NCBI GenBank assembly: GCA_030024085.1
Contig: JASEJE010000026.1
Coordinates: 1 to 42,132, forward strand
Length of the DNA stretch: 42,132 bases
Direction: 5' to 3'
Origin: Bacillota bacterium
GTDB taxonomy: Bacteria > Bacillota > SHA-98 > UBA4971
Below, in pieces: positions 9,610 to 17,394 of this stretch (position 1 is the stretch's first letter; every line of letters starts with the position of its first letter). The notes under the pieces were generated by a model. It was not told the origin of the DNA. It saw nothing but the letters and a program-made list of their open reading frames with translations, and ran no database searches. Position numbers and translations under genes: made by a program.

Positions 9610-9948
9610 TTTGTCGCACGTTCGCGTGGTTCTCATCCCAAAACCTGCCTTGTTCGTCCTAGTCTCACCGCTCAGGCTCGGCGCGGTGTGCGCGTTGCGC
9701 CGCTGCTGAGGGCCCGGGGTGTAACCTTGACAGGCAACCCTGGTGTAGCTGGACGAGTGCTGGATAGGTCCTGCACTCAAGGTTTAGTTACCAGGTATTT
9801 CACCCCGTGATTCTGGTACAGCCTATGTTGGCTACACCGAAATTGACACTTTGTTCCCGTCCCCGGCTTGATCCCTAGCTATCGCCGTAAGGTTTGTGTC
9901 ATCTCCACGAGCTGAGCGCAGATAAACTCACGATCTATCTCTAGATAG

Positions 9949-10116
9949 ATGACCACGCATCCGTCGCTGAGCGTCATGCCCAGAGAAGTGATCGCTGCCG
10001 CGGGAGACAACTTCGCGCGGCGTCCTGTGGGCACCGACCCGTTCAAGTTCGTGTCATGGCAGTTCGACCAGGGAGTCGTGTTGGAGCGCGACGCCGATTG
10101 CTGGCTCGGGCGACCC
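9949..10116 (+). pseudogene. Fragment of a peptide ABC transporter substrate-binding protein
   Basis: This stretch encodes PREVIAAAGDNFARRPVGTD followed by PFKFVSWQFDQGVVLERDAD and WLGRPRA. That is the characteristic internal segment of SBP_bac_5 (DppA/OppA) proteins. There is no signal peptide, no N-terminal lobe and no C-terminus. A little more of the protein may be visible upstream in another frame (SADKLTIYL, about 9915-9940), implying a frameshift. It runs directly into an OppB fragment. Confidence 0.8.
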
Positions 10117-10126
10117 CGCGCGTATC

Positions 10127-10345
10127 ATGCTGGGACCCGAGGCGCGCGTAGAAGATGTGCAGGCGTTGCGCCGCAATCTCGGCCTCGACAGGCCGCTCGC
10201 CGCCCAGTACCTGCTTTATCTCGGGCGCGTGCTTTACGGCGACCTTGGTGAGTCCATCGAGAACCGCAGGCCGGCGACCGAACTTATCACAGAACGGCCG
10301 CCTGTAACGCTAACGCCTGCCCTGGGCATGACGACACTCGTCGCG
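10127..10345 (+). pseudogene. Fragment of OppB/DppB-type permease
   Basis: The frame reads LGPEARVEDVQALRRNLGLD, then RPLAAQYLLYLGRVLYGDLG and ESIENRRPATELITERPPVT. This is the periplasmic-loop segment before the second transmembrane helix of DppB-type permeases. The rest of the permease, including the EAA loop, is missing. It is joined on the left to a substrate-binding-protein fragment and on the right, through about 150 bp of unrecognised sequence, to an OppC fragment. Confidence 0.8.
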
Positions 10346-10495
10346 CGTCTCCACGGGCAAGCGATCAAGCGCACGGCCGGGCGGAGTGCGGGGCCAGGCG
10401 GCGTTCAGGCGATCAACCAGGCACGGGCAAACAAGGCGCGGGCAAAGGAGATGGCGGGTGTCAGCGCGCCTCTCATCTTCCCGGACGGGTGCAGT

Positions 10496-10926
10496 CAGAT
10501 GCGCCTCACGGAGCGCCTCCTCCCGTCGGGACCCGGCCGCTGGCTCGGCACGGACGTTTTCGGGCGGGATCTGTTGGTGCGATTGGTCTACGGGAGCCAG
10601 GCGTCGGGCATGGTGGGTGTCGTTTCCGTGGCTACAGGGGCGGGTCTGAGAAGCATCCTGGGTGCCCTGGTCGGTTGCTTCGGGTCGTGGGCAGATCACA
10701 TAATCATGAGGGTCATGGATGCCGTCTATTCCTTCCCGGCGGTGCTGCCGGCCATGGCGCTCGTCAGTGTCCTGCGCACGGGGTCCTGGGCACGGGGATC
10801 TTCAACCTGATGCTCGCGGTCGGGCTCGTGACGGTCCCGTCGTTCGCCTGCATCGTCCGGGGCTCAGTCATCCAGGCGCGGGCCGGGGAATTCGTCGAAG
10901 CAAGGTACAGGCAAAGCCAGCCGGCT
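10496..10926 (+). pseudogene. Frameshifted fragment of OppC/DppC-type permease
   Basis: The sequence starts with LTERLLPSGPGRWLGTDVFG and RDLLVRLVYG, the classic DppC segment, and continues through IMRVMDAVYSFPAVLPAMAL. A frameshift near 10770-10797 moves the continuation GTGIFNLMLAVGLVTVPSFA into another frame. It breaks off after EFVEA, before the helix carrying the conserved ATP-ase contact loop would be complete. N-terminal and C-terminal parts are missing. Confidence 0.82.
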
Positions 10927-11013
10927 TAGCTGGCCATTAGAACAATTTGCACCGAATTCGCACCATCCGGCGGTCTCGGTGAAGTCACTCAATCCTTGAA
11001 ACCCGTACATAGC

Positions 11014-11101
11014 TGGTGCCGAAGCCGGGATTTGAACCCGGACGGCCGTAATGGCCACTAGACCCTGAATCTAGCGCGTCTGCCATTTCCGCCACTTCGG
11101 C
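11014..11101 (-). tRNA. tRNA-Leu (anticodon CAG)
   Basis: Read on the minus strand, the seven-base acceptor arms GCCGAAG (11095-11101) and CTTCGGC pair exactly. The discriminator A and encoded CCA end at 11014. The anticodon stem CTAGA/TCTAG encloses the loop TTCAGGG, giving anticodon CAG, which reads CUG. The long variable arm (TGGCC ATTA CGGCCG type) is that of a class II leucine tRNA. The T arm is CCGGGTTCAAATCCCGG. No other tRNA is adjacent. Confidence 0.96.
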
Positions 11102-11191
11102 ACTTGTACCACTGGAGCCTACGGGCACGTGGTGCTCTCAGCCCCGCAGTATTCGCTTCCTGGAGTTTCGCGACGCCCGCCGCGCACTCTG

Positions 11192-11221
11192 ATAATAGCA
11201 GAGCATGGGCTGGCGTGTCAA
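11192..11221 (-). promoter_or_regulatory. Sigma-A type promoter for tRNA-Leu
   Basis: On the minus strand there is TTGACA (11221-11216), an 18-bp spacer and TATTAT (11197-11192). The predicted start of transcription lies about 80 bases upstream of the mature 5' end of the tRNA, a normal precursor leader. Confidence 0.75.
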
Positions 11222-11347
11222 GACCATACCGTCGTGCCGTGCCTGCGCCACCGTGCCGCTCGCCTGACCGCCATGCCCGGACCCGACCGCTTTGCGGCCC
11301 TGTGCAAACTTTGTTCACCCGAGGGATGCTGTAGCGAAAAGCAGCAC

Positions 11348-11376
11348 TTGACAGATGTGAACCAGCGCTATATAGT
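11348..11376 (+). promoter_or_regulatory. Sigma-A type promoter of the XRE-cupin gene
   Basis: TTGACA (11348-11353), 17-bp spacer, TATAGT (11371-11376), about 100 bp before the start codon of the XRE-cupin regulator. An almost perfect consensus promoter. Confidence 0.82.
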
Positions 11377-11459
11377 AGTGCTGGCAGGCACTACAAAGAC
11401 CACCGCAGCTTCTCGTTAAGTGAGCGACAGCGCCTACATAGGAACCACCATATAGCGCT
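11364..11459. promoter_or_regulatory. Paired inverted operator-like sites around the XRE-cupin promoter
   Basis: AGCGCTATAT (11364-11373) overlaps the -10 box, and its exact reverse complement ATATAGCGCT (11450-11459) lies just before the start codon, 76 bp apart. Between them, TAGTGC TGGCAG GCACTA (11376-11393) can form a small hairpin. Two identical sites in inverted orientation flanking the 5' leader suggest autoregulation by the encoded HTH protein, possibly with looping. This is an inference from position and symmetry. Confidence 0.55.
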
Positions 11460-11477
11460 GTGGGGAGGGACAGCCTG

Positions 11478-12032
11478 ATGGACTTCGGAGAAAGACTCAG
11501 GAGGATGCGTACGAACGCCGGACTCAGTGCAAGGGCTCTTGCAGAGAAGGTGGGAATCTCGCCTAGCTTCATCTACCAGCTCGAGCGGAACGAGGCAACT
11601 CCGTCGTTCTCCACGCTGAAGCGTATCGGCACCATCCTTGGGACGGGCGTGTCGGTGCTTACCGACGACGACTTTCCTGAGGAGTGGGTGGTGGTGCGGA
11701 AAGCCGGCCGTCGCAAACTGGTGACGGAGTGCGAGGGCGTCAACGTGGAGCTCTTTGCGTTCCTCGGATCACGCAGCAAGCGCATGCAAGCGTGCGTCGT
11801 CTCGCTCGGGCCGCACGCTAGCTATCCGCGGGAGAACCTTGTATACACCCATGAGAGAGACGATTTCATATATGTCCTCGAGGGGACGGTCGAGGTGCTG
11901 AGCGGGGGCAAGTGGTACCGATTGGAGCCTGGAGACGCCGCCCACTTCTCGATCCACAACGTGGACGGAATCCGGAACCCCGACGGCTCGCCCGCTGCAG
12001 CCGTATGGGTGGTTTCTCCGTCTGGCGTCTAG
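11478..12032 (+). CDS. XRE-family regulator with cupin sensor domain
   Basis: A 184-residue transcription factor. Residues about 1-62 form a Cro/C1-type helix-turn-helix (LRRMRTNAGLSARALAEKVG, then SPSFIYQLERNEATPSFSTL). Residues about 105-180 form a cupin_2 domain (YVLEGTVEVLSGGKW, LEPGDAAHFS) that would bind a small ligand or metal. The ATG at 11478 follows GGGGAGGGA; a GTG at 11460 upstream is in frame but would place that site inside the gene. Proteins of this design often regulate amino-acid, polyamine or sugar metabolism. It lies directly upstream of the hydrogenase operon, but the Rex-like site and 158-bp gap between them suggest separate control. Confidence 0.9.
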   Translation: MDFGERLRRMRTNAGLSARALAEKVGISPSFIYQLERNEATPSFSTLKRIGTILGTGVSVLTDDDFPEEWVVVRKAGRRKLVTECEGVNVELFAFLGSRSKRMQACVVSLGPHASYPRENLVYTHERDDFIYVLEGTVEVLSGGKWYRLEPGDAAHFSIHNVDGIRNPDGSPAAAVWVVSPSGV

Positions 12033-12099
12033 GCGAGGCGGCGGACCGATGCGAGCATGGCGAGCATCAGTCCGCGCGGTGCGCCGAATCATACCTGAC

Positions 12100-12119
12100 T
12101 TTGTGCAGGATTTCACAAA
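12100..12119 (+). promoter_or_regulatory. Rex-type operator upstream of the hydrogenase operon
   Basis: TTTGTG (12100-12105), 8 bases, CACAAA (12114-12119): a perfect inverted repeat. The core TTGTG-N8-CACAA, with TTT before the right arm, matches the established Rex consensus TTGTGAAATATTTCACAA well. It lies 72 bp before the first hydrogenase gene. Rex is a repressor released by high NADH/NAD+, and hydrogenase operons are known Rex targets in Clostridia. No Rex gene is in the window. Confidence 0.72.
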
Positions 12120-12190
12120 CTCTCGCATGGGCTTCCTGGCGAGGCGGGCCGCGGGCTGGAAAGAACTCAATGAGTTTGGAGGTAGCGTTT

Positions 12191-12814
12191 ATGGCGGTGG
12201 CAGAGAACGAGATGTTCCAGCGCAGGTTCGATAAGGTCAACAGCATCATCGAGAAGCACGGTGGCAGGGTGTCCAACCTCATAGCCATCCTCCAGGAGAT
12301 CCAGGCGGAGTACCGCTATCTCCCTGAGGAGGTGCTGACATACGTCGCGACGGCGCTCGGGATACCACCGGCGACCGTGTACGGGGTCGCCACGTTCTAT
12401 GCGCAGTTCTCGCTCAAGCCCAAGGGCAAGTATATCATCAAGGTCTGCGACGGGACTGCCTGTCACGTACGCGGCTCCGAGAAGCTCCGCTACGTGGTGC
12501 GGGAGAAGCTGGGGCTCGATGACTCCAAGGACACCACTGATGACCTCAAGTTCACCCTTGAAACGGTGTCCTGCATCGGGGCGTGCGGACTGGCGCCGGT
12601 GGTCACCGTGAACGACCGCGAGGTATACGGGCAACTGACTCCCGAGGCGCTCTCGATAATCCTCGACCAGCTTGTGGCCAAGGAAAAGTCCGGCGACGGG
12701 AGCAGGCGCGCTGATGCTGATGCTGATGCTGATGCTGATGCTGATGCTGATGCCGATGTTGCCACTGATTCTACTCGGGCTGCAGGAACTGATGTACCGG
12801 GAGAGGGGTGTTAG
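12191..12814 (+). CDS. hydC: Bifurcating hydrogenase subunit HydC (NuoE-like [2Fe-2S] protein)
   Basis: A 207-residue thioredoxin-like ferredoxin subunit. Residues about 10-75 form the helical NuoE N-domain (IIEKHGGRVSNLIAILQEIQ; YGVATFYAQF). The [2Fe-2S] ligands are Cys86, Cys91 (CDGTAC), Cys128 and Cys132 (CIGAC). In the HydABC complex it passes electrons between the FMN subunit and the hydrogenase subunit. The ATG at 12191 follows GGAGGT; longer in-frame starts lie inside the upstream gene. The C-terminal 45 or so residues are not part of the family: they hold an Ala-Asp repeat encoded by a GCTGAT hexanucleotide run (12711-12755). The next gene begins within a few bases, indicating translational coupling. 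Confidence 0.94.
   Translation: MAVAENEMFQRRFDKVNSIIEKHGGRVSNLIAILQEIQAEYRYLPEEVLTYVATALGIPPATVYGVATFYAQFSLKPKGKYIIKVCDGTACHVRGSEKLRYVVREKLGLDDSKDTTDDLKFTLETVSCIGACGLAPVVTVNDREVYGQLTPEALSIILDQLVAKEKSGDGSRRADADADADADADADADVATDSTRAAGTDVPGEGC
12711..12755 (+). repeat. GCTGAT hexanucleotide microsatellite inside hydC
   Basis: Seven perfect GCTGAT copies plus a degenerate copy (GCCGAT) encode alternating Ala-Asp near the C-terminus of HydC. The unit length keeps the frame, so copy-number change by slippage would alter tail length without a frameshift. Confidence 0.9.
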
Positions 12815-12816
12815 GA

Positions 12817-15021
12817 GTGTCGGAGGTGCTGAAGACCCGACAGGACGTTGAGTCATTTGCGGATGAGATGAGGAGAGCGTTGGGTCGCCAGAAGGTGCGC
12901 GCCCTGGTGTGCGCCGGGACGGGCTGCATGGCGAACGGCTCTCTCAAAGTATATGAAAAACTCAGGGACCTGGTGAGGGCTAAGGGTCTTCTGGTCGAGC
13001 TCGACATGGCGCGCGATGCCTGCAACGGCGCAGGCGCGGCCCAAGGGAACATCAGCGCCGCGGAAGGGATGGAGCCGGCTTCGTCATCGACCTCCGCAGG
13101 AGGAGCCTCCACGAGCACGCCGGGAGCTGTGGCTTCGACCGCAAGTGCCGGGACCGCCGCAACAGCCGCGATCCCTGGAACAGGTAGAACGGCAGATCCC
13201 GCGATGGCCAGCACCGCGACGGATAACCCTGCGACGACCGGCGCCACGCCGGGTAGCCCTGCGCCGGGTAGCCCTGCGGCGGCTGGCGCCGCGACGGCCG
13301 GCTCCACGATAGCCGGCTCTTCGACAGTGTCAGCAGTTTCGACGCCAGCGGTTGGCGTGTCCATTAGCGGTTGCCACGGGTTCTGCCAGATGGGCCCGCT
13401 CGTCCGCATAGAGCCGCAGGGTATCCTGTACGTCAAAGTAAAGCCCGAAGATGTAGAGGAAATCGTCGAGACGACCCTTGTCAGGGGTGAGGTAGTCGAG
13501 CGGCTTCTCTACCACGACCCGTCCACCGGCGAGCCCGCCCGCACGGAGGACTCGATCCCGTTCTATCGCAGGCAGGTCAGGGTGGTCCTTGCGAACTGCG
13601 GGCGCATGAATCCCGAGGACATCCGCGAGGCCATCGCCCACGGGGGCTACCAGGCCATCGCGCGCATCCTCGACGGGATGACGCCGGAGCAGGTGATCGA
13701 GATCGTGACCGCCTCAGGCCTTCGGGGCCGCGGCGGCGCCGGCTTCCCGACCGGACGCAAGTGGTCCTTCGCGCGCGCGGCGGTGTCGGACAAGAAGTAC
13801 GTGATCTGCAACGGAGACGAGGGCGACCCGGGCGCCTTCATGGACCGCAGCGTCATGGAGGGCGACCCCCACAAGGTCATAGAGGGGCTGATGATAGCGG
13901 CGTACGCCGTCGGCGCCGACGAGGGGTTCATCTACGTCAGGGCCGAGTACCCTGTCGCTGTGAGCCGCCTCAAGAAGGCGGTGGCGCAAGCGCGAGAGTA
14001 TGGCCTACTCGGGCGCAATATCCTGGGGAGCGACTTTGCGTTTGACATCACGATCAAGGAGGGCGCCGGGGCGTTCGTATGCGGCGAGGAGACGGCGCTA
14101 ATCTCCTCGATCCAGGGCAGGCGCGGCATGCCGAGCCCGAGACCGCCCTACCCGGCGACGTGCGGCCTCTTCGGCAAGCCGACCGTCATAAACAACGTGG
14201 AAACCCTGGCGAACCTGCCGTCCATCATTCTCAAGGGGCCGGACTGGTTCAGGTCCTACGGAACCGCAACCAGCCCGGGCACGAAGACGTTCGCCCTGGC
14301 GGGCCAGGTGGCCAACACGGGCCTCGTCGAGGTCCCGATGGGTCTCCCCTTGCGCGACCTCATCTTCGAGGTCGGGGGCGGCATAAGGGGCGGCAGGAAG
14401 TTCAAGGCCGTCCAGATAGGAGGGCCGTCAGGCGGCTGTCTCGGCGAGGAGCACCTTGACGTTGGTCTGGACTATGAGTCGCTCGCAAAGGTCGGCGCGA
14501 TGGTCGGGTCAGGCGGCATGGTGGTCATGGACGACACTGCGTGCATGGTGGAGGTCGCCAGGTTCTTCATGAAGTTCACGCAGAGCGAGTCGTGTGGAAA
14601 GTGCGTCCCGTGCCGGGAGGGCACAAGGCAGATGCTGGCCCTCCTCACGAAGCTCACCGAAGGCAAGGGGACGCCTGACGACCTGAAGCTTCTGCAAGAG
14701 CTTGCGCTCGCGGTGAAGGACGGGTCCCTGTGCGGCCTGGGCAAGACCGCTCCGAACCCCGTCCTGACGACGCTCAGGTACTTCCGTCCGGAGTACGAGG
14801 CGCACGTCGTCCAAAAGCGCTGCCCGGCTGGGGCGTGCCAGGCGTTACGCGTGTACTCCATCGACGCGTCGAAGTGCCGCGGCTGCACTCTGTGCGCGAA
14901 GGTGTGCCCTGTCGGCGCGATCTCGGGTGACCGGGGCAAGCCCCACGCCATCGACCCGGAGAAGTGCATCAAGTGCGGGACCTGCGCCGAGAAGTGCAGA
15001 TTCGGGGCCATACGGGGGTAG
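12817..15021 (+). CDS. hydB: Bifurcating hydrogenase subunit HydB (NuoF-like flavoprotein) with large N-domain insertion
   Basis: A 734-residue FMN/NADH-binding subunit. Domains in order: thioredoxin-like [2Fe-2S] domain (Cys32, Cys37 in CAGTGC; Cys186, Cys190 in CHGFC); NuoF FMN/NAD domain with GLRGRGGAGFPTGRKW and NGDEGDPGAFMDRS; SLBB-type region; the [4Fe-4S] motif ESCGKCVPCREGT; and a C-terminal double [4Fe-4S] ferredoxin (CRGCTLCAKVCP, CIKCGTCAEKC). NADH is oxidised at the flavin. The GTG at 12817 has GAGAGGGG 8 bases upstream; a GTG at 12808 is the alternative and overlaps hydC. Oddly, about 110 Ala/Ser/Thr/Gly/Pro-rich residues (about 69-182) separate the two Cys pairs, which are normally about 40 residues apart. 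Confidence 0.95.
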   Translation: MSEVLKTRQDVESFADEMRRALGRQKVRALVCAGTGCMANGSLKVYEKLRDLVRAKGLLVELDMARDACNGAGAAQGNISAAEGMEPASSSTSAGGASTSTPGAVASTASAGTAATAAIPGTGRTADPAMASTATDNPATTGATPGSPAPGSPAAAGAATAGSTIAGSSTVSAVSTPAVGVSISGCHGFCQMGPLVRIEPQGILYVKVKPEDVEEIVETTLVRGEVVERLLYHDPSTGEPARTEDSIPFYRRQVRVVLANCGRMNPEDIREAIAHGGYQAIARILDGMTPEQVIEIVTASGLRGRGGAGFPTGRKWSFARAAVSDKKYVICNGDEGDPGAFMDRSVMEGDPHKVIEGLMIAAYAVGADEGFIYVRAEYPVAVSRLKKAVAQAREYGLLGRNILGSDFAFDITIKEGAGAFVCGEETALISSIQGRRGMPSPRPPYPATCGLFGKPTVINNVETLANLPSIILKGPDWFRSYGTATSPGTKTFALAGQVANTGLVEVPMGLPLRDLIFEVGGGIRGGRKFKAVQIGGPSGGCLGEEHLDVGLDYESLAKVGAMVGSGGMVVMDDTACMVEVARFFMKFTQSESCGKCVPCREGTRQMLALLTKLTEGKGTPDDLKLLQELALAVKDGSLCGLGKTAPNPVLTTLRYFRPEYEAHVVQKRCPAGACQALRVYSIDASKCRGCTLCAKVCPVGAISGDRGKPHAIDPEKCIKCGTCAEKCRFGAIRG

Positions 15022-15037
15022 AGGAGGGAACCAGGCT

Positions 15038-17062
15038 ATGCCGCATGTGACTGTTGATGGCCAGAAGGTTGAGATAAACGGCGAAAAGAACATCCTCGAA
15101 GTGGTGCGCAAGGCGGGCATCGAGCTTCCGACCTTCTGTTACCACTCTGAGCTGTCCGTGTACGGGGCGTGCCGGATGTGCGCCGTCGAGGTGGACGGGA
15201 TGGGACTCGTCGCAGCGTGCTCCACGCCGCCGGCGGATGGCATGGTAATTCGCACGAACACCGAGAGGACGCAGAGGCTGCGTCGCATGGTGGTCGAGCT
15301 TCTCCTGGCGGATCACCACAGGGACTGCACCACGTGCGAGAAGAACGGCATGTGCAAGTTGCAGAGCCTTGCGTACCAGCTCGGTGTAAGGAAGGTGAGG
15401 TTTGGCGAGCGGGAGGAGATGCTTCCCATAGACGACTCGAACCCGTCGGTTGTCCGGGACCCCAACAAGTGTATCCTGTGCGGGGACTGCGTGAGGGTGT
15501 GCTCCGAGATCCAGGGCATCGGCGTCCTGGACTTTGCGGGGCGCGGGTCCCGCACGTGCGTGAGCCCGGCATTCGGACGCAAGCTCTCCGAGGTCGAGTG
15601 CGTGTATTGCGGTCAGTGCGTCGCTGTGTGCCCCACGGGGGCGCTCACCGGGAAGCCTGAGGGCGAGGCAGTGTGGTCTGCCCTTCACGACCCGACGAAG
15701 ACCGTGGTGGCGCAGGTGGCGCCGGCGGTGCGTGTCGCGCTGGGCGAGGTCTTCGGCGGCAAGCCGGGGGAGATCGAAACCGGCAAGATCGTGGCTGCCC
15801 TCAGGAAGCTGGGCTTCGCGAAAGTCTTCGATACCGTGTTCGGGGCTGACCTGACCGCTGTGGAGGAGTGCCACGAGTTCCTGGGCAGGCTCAAGAAGGG
15901 GGAGGACCTCCCCCTGTTCACGTCGTGCTGCCCTGGCTGGGTGAAGTTCATGGAGCAGTACTACCCGGACATGCTGCCGAACCTGTCTACGTGCAGATCG
16001 CCGCAGCAGATGTTCGGGTCGGTCATAAAGCGCTTCTACTCTAAGGAACTCGGCGTGCGGCCGGAGGACATCTTCGTGGTGTCGATCATGCCGTGCACGG
16101 CCAAGAAGTTCGAGGCGAAGAGGCCCGAGTTTGTGTCGGACGGTGGGGTTCGCGACGTGGACGCGGTACTGTCCACGAACGAGGTTGGGCTGCTCCTGAA
16201 GCAGGCGGGTATCGTCTTCGACGAGCTTGAGGGTGAGGGCTTCGACCAGCCGTTCGGCCTTGCGACCGGCGGCGGGGTCATATTCGGCGTGACAGGTGGC
16301 GTGGCCGAGGCAGTCCTGAGGACGGCGGCGGCCTCCCTTGGGGTCGATTCCGGCAGGATAGACTTCTATGAGGTCCGCGGCTTCGAGGGGACGCGCGAGG
16401 CGACGGTGCGCCTGGGCGATGCCGAGGTCCGCGTGGCGGTCGTCCACGGCCTTGCGAACGCCCGTGCGCTCGTCGAAGCGGTGCGCAGGAAAGAAGTGTG
16501 TTACAATCTAGTTGAGGTCATGGCCTGCCCAGGCGGGTGCGTCGGAGGCGGTGGCCAGCCATACCCCAACGACATACCGGCGCGGAAATCCAGGGGCAAG
16601 GGCCTGTACCGGAGCGATAAGACGATGCAGCTCCGCAGCCCCAGCGAGAACCTGGCGGTTACGAGGCTCTACGAGAAGTACCTCGGCAAGCCCGGCAGCG
16701 AGGTTGCGCACGAGGCTCTTCACACGAGCTACGGTCCGCGCAGGCGGATCTCCGGCGACATGAGGATAAACGGTGCGACACCGGGAGCTCTCGACATTTC
16801 CGTGTGCGTTGGCACCGGGTGCTACCTGCGGGGGTCGTACGACGTGATCGACGTATTCACGCGGCTTGCTGAGAGCGACGAGTTCATAGGGCGCGTCAAC
16901 CTGAAGGCCACGTTCTGTCTGGAGCATTGTGACCGCGGAGTCTCGATCAAGGTGGGCGACAAGATCGTAACCGGGGTTACCCCTGAGAACGCGGAGCGCG
17001 TCTTCATGGAAGAGGTCGTGCCGCGACTACCCCGGGAGACATGCGCGGCGTGTCGTGCTTGA
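15038..17062 (+). CDS. hydA: [FeFe] hydrogenase catalytic subunit HydA (bifurcating type)
   Basis: A 674-residue H2-producing/consuming subunit. The N-terminus has a plant-type [2Fe-2S] domain (Cys34, 45, 48, 61), then the His/Cys [4Fe-4S] site (HHRDCTTCEKNGMC, 93-106), then two [4Fe-4S] clusters (CILCGDCVRVC; CVYCGQCVAVCP). The H-cluster motifs are intact: L1 TSCCPGW (295-301), L2 MPCTAKKFEAK (351 on), L3 MACPGGCVGGGGQP (495 on). The small-subunit-like tail follows. A C-terminal thioredoxin-like [2Fe-2S] domain (Cys590, 595, 627, 631) is added after it, as in some bifurcating enzymes. The ATG at 15038 follows GAGGAGGG. Together with HydB and HydC it should couple NADH and reduced ferredoxin oxidation to proton reduction. 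Confidence 0.97.
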   Translation: MPHVTVDGQKVEINGEKNILEVVRKAGIELPTFCYHSELSVYGACRMCAVEVDGMGLVAACSTPPADGMVIRTNTERTQRLRRMVVELLLADHHRDCTTCEKNGMCKLQSLAYQLGVRKVRFGEREEMLPIDDSNPSVVRDPNKCILCGDCVRVCSEIQGIGVLDFAGRGSRTCVSPAFGRKLSEVECVYCGQCVAVCPTGALTGKPEGEAVWSALHDPTKTVVAQVAPAVRVALGEVFGGKPGEIETGKIVAALRKLGFAKVFDTVFGADLTAVEECHEFLGRLKKGEDLPLFTSCCPGWVKFMEQYYPDMLPNLSTCRSPQQMFGSVIKRFYSKELGVRPEDIFVVSIMPCTAKKFEAKRPEFVSDGGVRDVDAVLSTNEVGLLLKQAGIVFDELEGEGFDQPFGLATGGGVIFGVTGGVAEAVLRTAAASLGVDSGRIDFYEVRGFEGTREATVRLGDAEVRVAVVHGLANARALVEAVRRKEVCYNLVEVMACPGGCVGGGGQPYPNDIPARKSRGKGLYRSDKTMQLRSPSENLAVTRLYEKYLGKPGSEVAHEALHTSYGPRRRISGDMRINGATPGALDISVCVGTGCYLRGSYDVIDVFTRLAESDEFIGRVNLKATFCLEHCDRGVSIKVGDKIVTGVTPENAERVFMEEVVPRLPRETCAACRA

Positions 17063-17088
17063 CGAGCGGCTTGGTCCCGGGCCGAGGA

Positions 17089-17394
17089 ATGCGAGGTGCC
17101 GTTCCTGTGGTGACGATCTGGGTGTGTGTTGGTAGCTCCTGCTTCCTGCGAGGCGCCCCTGATGTGATCAAGGCATTCGAGGCCGAGATCGAGAGGAGGG
17201 CGCCCCGCCAGGTGGAGCTCAAGGGCACGTTCTGCCAGGAACTGTGTACCATGGGCGTTACGGTGAGGGTCGAGGGCAAGGTGTTTACTGCCGTAAAGCC
17301 TGATGATGTGCCTCGGCTGTTCGAGGAGGAGGTTGTGCCCCTGATCGAAGGCGGTTGCGAAAGAAGCTGTGACGCTTCCCTGGGGGACTCCTGA
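17089..17394 (+). CDS. Small stand-alone thioredoxin-like [2Fe-2S] ferredoxin
   Basis: About 101 residues with the four-cysteine pattern CVGSSC (Cys13, 18) and CQELC (Cys49, 53). It resembles the C-terminal domain of the adjacent HydA closely: both have VCVG..C.LRG, then DVI, then TFC..C, V.V..K..T.V.P and E.VVP in the same order. It is therefore probably a detached duplicate of that domain. It may act as an extra electron carrier for the hydrogenase or for HydS. The start is uncertain: ATG 17089 is preceded by GAGGA, GTG 17107 by GAGGTG, and ATG 17041 overlaps hydA. The stop codon (17392-17394) lies inside the first unit of the following repeat array. Confidence 0.87.
   Translation: MRGAVPVVTIWVCVGSSCFLRGAPDVIKAFEAEIERRAPRQVELKGTFCQELCTMGVTVRVEGKVFTAVKPDDVPRLFEEEVVPLIEGGCERSCDASLGDS

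Noticed and set aside
14969-16447. Long minus-strand open frame opposite hydA
   Set aside because: It is an antisense shadow caused by GC-rich codon use; hydA has all expected motifs in the plus strand.
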